Below are positions 57,238 through 64,000 of a DNA stretch of 64,000 nucleotides, piece by piece. The stretch is from Roseateles noduli (GTDB taxonomy: Bacteria; Pseudomonadota; Gammaproteobacteria; Burkholderiales; Burkholderiaceae_C), in the NCBI GenBank assembly GCA_002205125.1, contig NIOE01000006.1, positions 248,001 through 312,000 on the forward strand. Reading direction: 5' to 3'. Position 1 is the first letter of the stretch, and the number at the start of each line of letters is the position of its first letter. Position numbers and translations under genes: made by a program. A model generated the notes under the pieces. It was not told where the DNA came from and made no database searches. It saw only the letters and a program-made list of their open reading frames with translations.

Positions 57238-58068
57238 ATGTTGGTCCATCCCCAGTTCGACCCTGTCGCCATCAACATCTTCGGATGGCCGATCCATTGG
57301 TACGGGCTGATGTACCTGACGGCCTTCGGCCTGTTCCTGTGGCTGGGCAACCGCATGGTCCGCAAGCCCTGGAACGCGGCGCGCGGCTGGACCCGGCGCG
57401 ACATCGACGACCTGCTGTTCTACGGCGTGCTCGGCGTGGTCCTGGGCGGCCGGCTGGGCTATGTGTTCTTCTACAAGCCCGGCTACTACATGAGCCATCC
57501 GGGCGAGATCCTGGCGGTGTGGCAGGGCGGCATGTCCTTCCACGGCGGGCTGCTGGGCGTGATCGTCGCGCTGGCCTTCTTCGCGTGGCGGCGTGGCTTC
57601 AACTTCCTGGAGGTCGGCGACATCGTCGCGCCGTGCGTGCCCACCGGCCTGGCCGCGGGACGTCTGGGCAACTTCATCAACGGCGAGCTGTGGGGCCGCG
57701 CGGCCGATCCCAGCCTGCCCTGGGCGATGGTGTTCCCGCAGGCCAACGATGCGGTGCCGCGTCATCCCTCGCAGCTGTACCAGTTCCTGGGCGAAGGCGT
57801 GCTGCTGTTCATCGTGCTGTGGCTGTTCGCGCGCAAGCCCAGACCGATGGCGGCGGTGTCGGGGCTGTTCCTGGTCGGCTACGGCGTGGCGCGATTCGTC
57901 GTCGAGTACTTCCGCGAGCCCGACAGCTTCCTCACCCTCGACAAGCAGCCGCTGCACCTGAGCCAGGGCCAGTGGCTGAGCGCGCCGATGATCGTCATCG
58001 GCCTCCTCATGATGCTGTGGGCCTACCGGCGCGCGGCACGACTGCAGGCGTCGCCCGCGACGCGCTGA
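57238..58068 (+). CDS. lgt: Prolipoprotein diacylglyceryl transferase
   Basis: A 276-residue inner-membrane enzyme that attaches diacylglycerol from phosphatidylglycerol to the lipobox Cys of prolipoproteins. Seven hydrophobic segments, the Lgt signature [14 protein letters not shown] and conserved His in MSFHGGLLG and RHPSQLYQ are visible. ATG at 57238. It stands between the TPR gene and dnaQ on the same strand. Confidence 0.96.
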   Translation: MLVHPQFDPVAINIFGWPIHWYGLMYLTAFGLFLWLGNRMVRKPWNAARGWTRRDIDDLLFYGVLGVVLGGRLGYVFFYKPGYYMSHPGEILAVWQGGMSFHGGLLGVIVALAFFAWRRGFNFLEVGDIVAPCVPTGLAAGRLGNFINGELWGRAADPSLPWAMVFPQANDAVPRHPSQLYQFLGEGVLLFIVLWLFARKPRPMAAVSGLFLVGYGVARFVVEYFREPDSFLTLDKQPLHLSQGQWLSAPMIVIGLLMMLWAYRRAARLQASPATR

Positions 58069-58104
58069 GCGCGTTGAGCGCGGCGAGCCCTTCACGAGAC
58101 CCTC

Positions 58105-58824
58105 ATGCGTCAGATCTTCTTCGATACCGAAACCACCGGCCTGAATCCCGAATCGGGCGACCGCGTCGTCGACATCGGCTGCGTGGAGATGGTGAACCGT
58201 CAGTTGACGGGGCGTCATCTGCACTTCTACCTGAACCCCGAGCGTGACATGCCCGAGGAGGCGTTCCGCGTCCACGGGCTGAGCATCGAGTTCCTGTCGG
58301 ACAAGCCCAAGTTCGCGCAGATCGTCGACGAGTTCCTCGAGTTCATCCGCGACGCGGAGCTGATCGCGCACAACGCGGCCTTCGACGTCGGCTTCATCAA
58401 CGCCGAGCTCAAGCGCTGCGGCAAGGCGCCGCTGCACGAATGCGTGGAGAGCGTGCGCGACACGCTGCTGATGGCGCGGGACATGTTCCCGGGCAAGGCG
58501 AACTCGCTGGACGCCTTGTGCCGCCGGCTGGAGGTCGACAACAGCAACCGCGGCCTGCACGGCGCGGTGAAGGACGCGGAGCTGCTGGCGGAGGTCTTCA
58601 TCCGCCTGACGCGGGGTCAGGACTCGCTGGTCATCGACGACAGTGCGTCCTCGTCGTCGGGGGAGGGCGGTCAGCTGGAAGTCGTGGCCATCGACTTCAG
58701 CGCCTTCGACCTGCCGGTGATCGCGGCCACGGCCGAGGAACTGGTCTTGCACGACAAGGCGCTGGCCGACATCGACAAGGCCAGTGGCGGCAAGCGCATC
58801 TGGCAGGTGCCGGCGGCGGCCTGA
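58105..58824 (+). CDS. dnaQ: DNA polymerase III epsilon subunit (3'-5' proofreading exonuclease)
   Basis: A 239-residue DEDDh exonuclease. Exo I is FFDTETTGL (Asp7, Glu9), Exo II ELIAHNAAFDVGF, Exo III HGAVKDAELLAEV with catalytic His and Asp. The C-terminal tail has a Ser-rich spacer and a region expected to contact the alpha subunit. ATG at 58105. Two tRNA genes follow on the same strand with their own promoter. Confidence 0.95.
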   Translation: MRQIFFDTETTGLNPESGDRVVDIGCVEMVNRQLTGRHLHFYLNPERDMPEEAFRVHGLSIEFLSDKPKFAQIVDEFLEFIRDAELIAHNAAFDVGFINAELKRCGKAPLHECVESVRDTLLMARDMFPGKANSLDALCRRLEVDNSNRGLHGAVKDAELLAEVFIRLTRGQDSLVIDDSASSSSGEGGQLEVVAIDFSAFDLPVIAATAEELVLHDKALADIDKASGGKRIWQVPAAA

Positions 58825-58881
58825 ACGTCTTGCTGATCGAGAGTCTGCGCAACGACGCGTGCGATGAGAGTCAAAGAGTTC

Positions 58882-58911
58882 TTGAATCGCGTCAAATTCT
58901 CATGGCATAAT
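58882..58911 (+). promoter_or_regulatory. Predicted promoter for tRNA-Val genes
   Basis: TTGAAT (58882-58887), an 18-bp spacer and CATAAT (58906-58911), in a locally AT-rich stretch 72 bp before the first tRNA. Confidence 0.55.
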
Positions 58912-58982
58912 CTTCGACTTTCCCGGACATCCAAAACGATAGCGAAGCAAGCAGCTTTGCAGTCGTCGAGGACGACAAGACC

Positions 58983-59057
58983 GGGCGGTTAGCTCAGCGG
59001 TAGAGCACTGCCTTCACACGGCAGGGGTCGCAGGTTCGAACCCTGCACCGCCCACCA
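58983..59057 (+). tRNA. tRNA-Val(CAC), copy 1
   Basis: A 75-nt cloverleaf: acceptor stem GGGCGGT/ACCGCCC, anticodon stem CTGCC/GGCAG with loop TTCACAC (anticodon CAC, reads GUG), T-loop GTTCGAAC, encoded CCA. Confidence 0.97.
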
Positions 59058-59120
59058 AAGTCTCTTCGGAGTCGCTTTGGATTCTTGTTGGAAGTTCAGA
59101 GAAAACCCGGTCCAGATACC

Positions 59121-59195
59121 GGGCGGTTAGCTCAGCGGTAGAGCACTGCCTTCACACGGCAGGGGTCGCAGGTTCGAACCCTGCACCGCCCACCA
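59121..59195 (+). tRNA. tRNA-Val(CAC), copy 2
   Basis: Identical over all 75 bases to copy 1, 63 bp downstream; encoded CCA; followed by a terminator. Confidence 0.97.
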
Positions 59196-59200
59196 GATCA

Positions 59201-59232
59201 ACCCCGTCAACGCAAGTTGGCGGGGTTTTTTC
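59201..59232 (+). terminator. Terminator after the tRNA-Val pair
   Basis: Stem ACCCCGTCAAC / GTTGGCGGGGT (one G-T pair), GCAA loop, then a run of T residues. Confidence 0.85.
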
Positions 59233-59249
59233 TTTGGTGGTGTGACGGC

Positions 59250-59678
59250 TCACGGATGAGCGAACTTCATCAGACCGAACATGATCGGGATCATTGCGAG
59301 GTGCCCGCCGACGATCCATCGAACCAGTTCGCTACGCATGAGCGCCATTTCGCCTCGCACGTTGGCGATGTCGCCGCGCACGCTGGCGATGTCCTGCTTC
59401 AACTCCGCTCGGACGGTGACGATCTCGCCGCGCACGAGGGCGATCTCCTGCCGGAGTTCGGCGCGCACCATGCCGACCTCGCTGCGGACTCCGGCGATCT
59501 GGGACTTCAACTCCGCCATTTCCGTCCTGACCGTATACATGTCGGAGTTCTTGGCCAGGTGGGACTGCTTGTCGTTCATGCGTTTCTCCAAGGCGCTGTC
59601 GATGGTTTCGGCGGCGGTGTCGGCGTCCTGCTGCGAGGCGCCGACCTGACGGAATGCTTTGTGCAATGCGAGCTTCAT
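59250..59678 (-). CDS. Small coiled-coil membrane protein (DUF1640-like)
   Basis: A 142-residue protein. Residues about 45-115 form a heptad-type coiled coil built of repeating VRxE units (AGVRSEVGMVRAELRQEI, ALVRGEIVTVRAELKQDI), and the C-terminus is one hydrophobic segment (WIVGGHLAMIPIMFGLMKFA). The first 40 residues (FRQVGASQQDADTAAETIDS) resemble DUF1640-type proteins. ATG at 59678 with AAGGAG upstream. Possibly membrane anchored and oligomeric; function unknown. Confidence 0.8.
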   Translation of the reverse strand: MKLALHKAFRQVGASQQDADTAAETIDSALEKRMNDKQSHLAKNSDMYTVRTEMAELKSQIAGVRSEVGMVRAELRQEIALVRGEIVTVRAELKQDIASVRGDIANVRGEMALMRSELVRWIVGGHLAMIPIMFGLMKFAHP

Positions 59679-59807
59679 TGAGCGGCTCCTTCGCGTTGTG
59701 TACTGCGAGTTCTTGGATGGGGTGGGCAGCGATCATCCTGCGTTCACGGGGTCTCGTCTCTCGCACATTTCAGTCATTTATGGGGGAGGCGCGGAGAGAA
59801 TCAGCGC

Positions 59808-60656
59808 ATGCCTTCGCTGCTGCCGCCATCGCTCGTCGCCGTCATTCCGCGCTGCCTGCAACTCGCGAGCCAGCCGGTGCCGGGCGGACTCATTCCCTTG
59901 CGAATGGGAGACCTCACGATCGGTCGCGTGCACCCGATGCGCCAGGTCTTGCTAGCCGAGCTCTGGCCCGAACTTGAGCGCTGTGACGGCGCGTTGTGCT
60001 GGGATGCCGAGGCGCTCGATGTCGAGGCCCGATCGCAGCGCATCGGGGAGGTGGCGCTCGCGCTGAAGGAGCGAAGTGCGATCACCGGCTGGCGCGGCGA
60101 GCGCTACGCCTGCGAGCGACCCGTCGAGGATCCCTGCGTCGAGCGCGGCGAGGTGCTCTTCCGCCTGGAGCGCGCCGCCTTCCGCTTCTTCGGGCTGATG
60201 AGCCGCGCGGTGCACATCAACGGCTTCCTGCCTGGCGCGCGGCTCGTGTGCGGGCGGCGCGCGCTGTCGAAGGCGACCGATCCGGGCAAGCTCGACAACC
60301 TCGCCGCCGGCGGTCTGACCGCTGATGAAGACCTGGTCGACTGCGCGCGTCGCGAGCTGCTCGAAGAGGCGGGCGTCCCGATGGCGATCAGCGCCGCGGT
60401 GCAGGCGCGCGGTGCGTTGCGCAGCACGCGCATGGAGCCTGAAGGCCTGCACGACGAGGTGCTGCATGTCTTCAGCCTTCAGTTGCCCGCCGGCTTCTCG
60501 CCGCGCAACGGCGACGGCGAAGTCGGTGAGTTCCTGACGCTGGATCTGGAGACCCTCGCGCATCGGCTCGCCGCGGGCGAGTTCAGTCATGACGCGGCCG
60601 CAGTGAGCGCCTTCGGGCTCCAGCATTCGCACGCGCTCGCCGATCTGCGCGCCTGA
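59808..60656 (+). CDS. Nudix hydrolase with N-terminal DUF4743-like domain
   Basis: A 282-residue protein. The N-terminal half resembles the DUF4743 domain of TPK-associated Nudix proteins. The Nudix box [18 protein letters not shown] with EEAGV fits GX5EX7REUXEEXGU exactly. It should hydrolyse a nucleoside-diphosphate derivative or damaged thiamine diphosphate-like compound; the substrate is inferred from the family. ATG at 59808. Confidence 0.9.
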   Translation: MPSLLPPSLVAVIPRCLQLASQPVPGGLIPLRMGDLTIGRVHPMRQVLLAELWPELERCDGALCWDAEALDVEARSQRIGEVALALKERSAITGWRGERYACERPVEDPCVERGEVLFRLERAAFRFFGLMSRAVHINGFLPGARLVCGRRALSKATDPGKLDNLAAGGLTADEDLVDCARRELLEEAGVPMAISAAVQARGALRSTRMEPEGLHDEVLHVFSLQLPAGFSPRNGDGEVGEFLTLDLETLAHRLAAGEFSHDAAAVSAFGLQHSHALADLRA

Positions 60657-60706
60657 TCGTCGACCGAGCGCGGACGGGACGGGCGAGGCTGGTCACAATC
60701 GCTCGC

Positions 60707-61813
60707 ATGGATCAAGTCGATGCAGTGGTGATCGGGGCCGGCGTCGTCGGCCTCGCGGTCGGCCGGGCGCTGGCGATGCGCGGTCTGGAGACGCTGGTGC
60801 TCGAACGCGAGCTCGCCATCGGCACCGGCGTGAGTTCGCGCAACAGCGAAGTCATCCACGCCGGGCTCTACTACCCGGCGGGATCGCTGAAGGCGCGCCT
60901 GTGCGTGCGCGGCAAACAGCTGCTCTACGCACACTGCGAATCGCATGGCGTGCCTCATCGCCGTTGCGGCAAGCTTGTCGTCGCGACGTCGGCGGATCAA
61001 CTGCCGGGTCTGCGCGCGCTGCAGGTGAAAGCCGCTGCGAACGGCGTCGACGACCTGCGCTGGCTCACGCGCGAGGAAGCCCTCGCGTTGGAACCCCAGC
61101 TGCAATGCGAGGCCGCGCTGCTCTCGCCGTCGACCGGCATCGTCGACAGCCACGGGCTGATGCTCTCGCTGCAGGGCGATCTGGAGCGCCACGGCGGCGC
61201 GGTCGCCTTCGGCGCGGCGGTGACCGCGGTGCGCCGTGACGGCGCCGGGCACGTGGTGCACACCGACGACATGACGCTCGGTGCCCGCATCGTCGTCAAC
61301 GCGACTGGGTTGCATGCACCGATGCTCGCTGCCTCGATCGAGGGTCTGCCTCCACCGCCCGCCGCGCGCTTCAGCAAGGGCTGCTACTTCGCGCTGCAGG
61401 GGCGGGCGCCGTTCTCGCGGCTCGTGTATCCGATGCCGCAGGACGCGTGGCTGGGCGTGCATCTGACGCTGGACCTCGGCGGCCAGGCGCGCTTCGGGCC
61501 GGATGCGCAGTGGCTGGACGTAGCGAGTCCCGAAGACATCGACTACGCCGTCGATCCCACGCGCGCCGACGTCTTCTACGACGACGTGCGCCGCTATTGG
61601 CCTGCGCTTCCCGACGGCGCGCTGCAGCCGGCGTACAGCGGCGTGCGGCCGAAGATCCATGGGCCGCACGAGCCCGCGCCCGACTTCCGCATTGACGGTC
61701 CTGCCGAGCACGGCGTGCCGGGTCTGGTGAACCTGATGGGGATCGAGTCCCCAGGTCTCACGAGTGCGCTGGCGATTGCCGAGGAAGTCGTCGCACGCAG
61801 CGGTCTCTCATGA
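60707..61813 (+). CDS. FAD-dependent oxidoreductase (L-2-hydroxyglutarate oxidase-like)
   Basis: A 368-residue DAO-superfamily flavoprotein. The dinucleotide fold is [16 protein letters not shown], followed by [35 protein letters not shown] and a C-terminal [17 protein letters not shown] typical of LhgO/YgaF-like enzymes. It probably oxidises an L-2-hydroxy acid such as L-2-hydroxyglutarate using FAD. ATG at 60707, 50 bp after the Nudix gene. Confidence 0.9.
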   Translation: MDQVDAVVIGAGVVGLAVGRALAMRGLETLVLERELAIGTGVSSRNSEVIHAGLYYPAGSLKARLCVRGKQLLYAHCESHGVPHRRCGKLVVATSADQLPGLRALQVKAAANGVDDLRWLTREEALALEPQLQCEAALLSPSTGIVDSHGLMLSLQGDLERHGGAVAFGAAVTAVRRDGAGHVVHTDDMTLGARIVVNATGLHAPMLAASIEGLPPPPAARFSKGCYFALQGRAPFSRLVYPMPQDAWLGVHLTLDLGGQARFGPDAQWLDVASPEDIDYAVDPTRADVFYDDVRRYWPALPDGALQPAYSGVRPKIHGPHEPAPDFRIDGPAEHGVPGLVNLMGIESPGLTSALAIAEEVVARSGLS

Positions 61814-61922
61814 GTCCGCGGTCGTGCAGGGACGGCAGTGCGTGAGGTTTCGGAGCTTGACTCCGGGGCCTCATGCACTGGCGGCCAAGCGCTGGGAGTT
61901 TGCAGGTGGAATGGGCCCCTGC

Positions 61923-62915
61923 TCAGTCCGCCGGCACGCGAAGCGCGCGGTCCCGTTCCTTCGCGATGCGTGCGGCGAAGTCTGCTGATGAGCCACCGGT
62001 CGGCAGGTTGCTGACGTCGAGGATCTTCGAGCGGATCTCGGGCATTCGCAGCGCCTCGTTGATCACCGTGTTGATCAGGCGCAGCCGGTCTTCGGGCACG
62101 CCGCGCGGCGCGAAGAGTCCGAAGGTGGAGACCAGGTTCGCATCGGGGAACCCGAGCTCCGCCAAGGTCGGCACATCGGGCAGCACTGGCAGCCGCACCG
62201 GCGAGCCGATCGCCAGCGCCTTGAGCTTGCCCTGTCGCACGAACTGCAGCTGCTGCGAGGCGACGTTTGAAGACAGCAGCTCGAACTGCCCGCCGATCGC
62301 GTCGGTCAGTTGCTGGCCGCCGCCCTTGTAGGGCACGTGGATGATGTCGACGCGGGCCGCGGCGCGCACCTGCGCAAGCACCATGTGGCCGACTGTCGCG
62401 TTGCCTGACGTCGCCCAGCGCAGCTGGCCCGGCGCGCGCCGCGCGGCGGCGATCATCGCGCCGAAGTCCTTCGGCTTGAACGATGGGTGCGCGAGCACGA
62501 GGACCGGCGTGTCCATGATGCTGACGACCGGCGCCACGTCGGGCGTCGGCACGGTGCTCGCGATCGGCACGAACACCAGCGGCGAGATGGCGCAGTACGC
62601 CAGCGTGTGGCCGTCCGGCGCCGCGCGCGCGAGCGACTCCAGCGCGGTCAGTCCGCCGGCGCCGGCGCGGTTCTCGACGATCACCGGCACCTTCAGCCGG
62701 GTGCTCATGTGCTGTCCGAGCGCACGTGCGGTCTCGTCGCTGACACCGCCGGGCGGGTAGGCGACGAGCAGATGGATGGGGCGCGTCGGCCAGACGTCTC
62801 CCGCCACGGTCGACTGGCCGTGGGCCGCGGCACTCATGCCCAGTGCCGTCGCCATCGGCACGAGGCGCGGTACGCCGCCTCCGACGGCGGCTTGCAGCAG
62901 ATCGCGCCTACGCAT
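61923..62915 (-). CDS. Bug-family (TctC) tripartite tricarboxylate transporter substrate-binding protein
   Basis: A 330-residue periplasmic binding protein. The N-terminus has MRRRDLLQAAVGG, a possible twin-arginine signal. Bug motifs: WPTRPIHLLVAYPPGGVSD, VENRAGAGGLTALESLARAA, IHVPYKGGGQQLTDAIGGQF. It overlaps the upstream LysR stop by 8 bp, implying coupled expression. No TctA/TctB membrane subunits are near; such orphan binding proteins are abundant in Burkholderiales. Ligand unknown, probably a carboxylate. Confidence 0.93.
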   Translation of the reverse strand: MRRRDLLQAAVGGGVPRLVPMATALGMSAAAHGQSTVAGDVWPTRPIHLLVAYPPGGVSDETARALGQHMSTRLKVPVIVENRAGAGGLTALESLARAAPDGHTLAYCAISPLVFVPIASTVPTPDVAPVVSIMDTPVLVLAHPSFKPKDFGAMIAAARRAPGQLRWATSGNATVGHMVLAQVRAAARVDIIHVPYKGGGQQLTDAIGGQFELLSSNVASQQLQFVRQGKLKALAIGSPVRLPVLPDVPTLAELGFPDANLVSTFGLFAPRGVPEDRLRLINTVINEALRMPEIRSKILDVSNLPTGGSSADFAARIAKERDRALRVPAD

Positions 62916-63828
62916 CGCGGTGCTCCATCGCGATGCGCCGCGCCAGCGCCAGGAAGGTCGCCGTCGGCCCTTCCTGATCGTGCGAGCGGTAGGCGATCGT
63001 CAACGGCGCCTCCAGCCGCGCGTGCTTCTCCAGCGGCCGGAACACGATCGAATGCGCATGCACCCCGCGCATCGACGCCGGCACCACGGTGATGCCCGCG
63101 CCGGCCGCCACCAGGTTCAGGTTCATCATCATCCGGTCGACCTCGACGAAGCTGCGCGGCTTCACGCCGCCGCGCTCGCACAGCGCCAGCAGGTTGGCGT
63201 AGAGGCCCGGCGCGCCGGGGCGGCGCACGAGGATCAGGTCCTCGTCCTCCAGCTCCGCCAGCGGCACCGGCGTCGACCCGGCGCGCGGCACCTTCGCCAG
63301 CCGGTGGTCCAGCGGCAGCGCCAGCAGCGCGGGCTCGGTCAGCAGCGTCTCGAAGCTCACCCCCTCTGGCTGCGCGACCGGCACGCGCAGGAAGGCGCAG
63401 TGCAGCCGCGACTTCACGATCGCCTCGATCAAGCCCGCGGCGTGGTTCTCGGTCATCGTCAGCGCGATGCCCGGATGCTCGCCGCGGCATTCGCGCAACA
63501 CCGCCGGCGTGAACGCATGCGCCGCCGCCGAGCTGGTGAACCCGATCGCCAGCAACCCGTGCTGCCCGCCGGCCAGGCGGTCCATGCGGTCGCGCATGTC
63601 GTTGTAATCGCGCAGCAGTCGTCGCGCCTCGTCCAGGAACTGGCGGCCGCCGTCCGTCAGGCTCACGCCCTTCGGATGGCGGTGCAGCAGGGCGATGCCC
63701 AGCTCCTGCTCCAGCGTCTTGATCTGCTGGCTCAACGGCGGCTGCTGCATCCCGAGCAGCGCCGCGGCGCGCGTCATGTGGCCGGTCTCCGCGACCGTCA
63801 CGAAATAGCGCAGATGTCGGAGGTCCAT
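62908..63828 (-). CDS. LysR-family regulator coupled to the Bug gene
   Basis: A 306-residue LysR protein: helix-turn-helix MTRAAALLGMQQPPLSQQIK, then a benzoate/catechol-type effector domain (IGFTSSAAAHAFTPAVLRECR, LVAAGAGITVVPASMRG). ATG at 63828. Its stop lies 8 bp inside the Bug gene. It may autoregulate and control its partner. Confidence 0.93.
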   Translation of the reverse strand: MDLRHLRYFVTVAETGHMTRAAALLGMQQPPLSQQIKTLEQELGIALLHRHPKGVSLTDGGRQFLDEARRLLRDYNDMRDRMDRLAGGQHGLLAIGFTSSAAAHAFTPAVLRECRGEHPGIALTMTENHAAGLIEAIVKSRLHCAFLRVPVAQPEGVSFETLLTEPALLALPLDHRLAKVPRAGSTPVPLAELEDEDLILVRRPGAPGLYANLLALCERGGVKPRSFVEVDRMMMNLNLVAAGAGITVVPASMRGVHAHSIVFRPLEKHARLEAPLTIAYRSHDQEGPTATFLALARRIAMEHRDA

Positions 63829-64000
63829 GTCTGCGTTGTCTCCTGGTCCTCGGGCTCGCCGCAGCTTTCCTCTGCGGAAGCTACGTACGTCCCATATTCA
63901 AAACGTCTCGGACTCTGCGGATCAGTGTATTTGACGCTATGGAGGGCGGTCACTAAGGTCCGGCCCGGATACCGAAGAAAGCGATCCAAGAACCGTCCAA
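63829..64000. other. Upstream region of the LysR-Bug pair, to window edge
   Basis: No gene is recognisable in these 172 bp. It presumably contains the LysR-Bug promoter. Confidence 0.5.

Noticed and set aside
57063..58247. 394-codon plus-strand frame over lgt
   Set aside because: An out-of-frame shadow of lgt and dnaQ with low-complexity Arg/Gly composition.
58983..59195. tRNA pair as an integration site for a mobile element
   Set aside because: No integrase, no direct repeat of the tRNA 3' end beyond the intact second copy, and normal flanking genes.

Overview
The window is a high-GC, gene-dense chromosomal segment of a betaproteobacterium, most likely a Burkholderiales member of the Roseateles/Mitsuaria/Rubrivivax type. 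This rests on a glucokinase-RpiR fusion, a TIGR04438-type Trp-rich protein, a Bug-family solute-binding protein and a class I fumarase. It is a family-level inference from the sequence alone, not a species call.

Region 1 (1-23604, all minus strand) is the accessory highlight. A giant 3547-residue toxin-like protein (toxin A, 12961-23604) is followed by a type I secretion ABC exporter with a degenerate C39-like domain (10623-12833), an HlyD-type adaptor (8989-10626, ATGA overlap) and a second giant paralogous protein (toxin B, from 8906 off the left edge, at least 2968 codons). Both giants combine MARTX/Tcd-like C80 cysteine-protease-type modules, a hydrophobic TcdA/TcdB-pore-like segment, degenerate RTX-like Ca-binding repeats and a discoidin-like C-terminal sandwich. 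Toxin A carries two complete C80-type dyads inside an internal duplication and an EF-hand loop. Toxin B has one C80-like module with the catalytic His replaced, and a 40-residue Asn-Gly tract encoded by a hexanucleotide microsatellite. No acyltransferase, TolC or immunity gene is visible.

Region 2 (23715-32379) is a sugar module: a glucokinase-RpiR regulator fusion, a divergent stand-alone glucokinase, a Xanthomonas/Caulobacter-type TonB-dependent receptor and an exported GH13 alpha-amylase-like enzyme. Copies of TGTAG-N5-CTACA lie in the same geometry over the predicted promoters, so the fusion regulator probably controls the module.

Region 3 (32474-38923, minus) holds mltB and the moxR/DUF58/transglutaminase (tgpA-like) cluster. 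A lower-GC CPBP membrane-protease gene and a small broken ORF are wedged inside it.

Region 4 (39086-64000) is mostly housekeeping: an HDAC-family hydrolase, an MscS channel, an M23 peptidase, an AraC regulator, fumarase, two tandem beta-barrel proteins with TTG starts, nhaA, a YqhA-family protein, acs, a HTH protein, a cytochrome c, ilvD with a divergent LysR, a TPR protein, lgt, dnaQ, two identical tRNA-Val(CAC) genes, a Nudix protein, an FAD oxidoreductase, and a Bug binding protein overlapping a LysR gene. Several intergenic tandem and inverted repeats are present.
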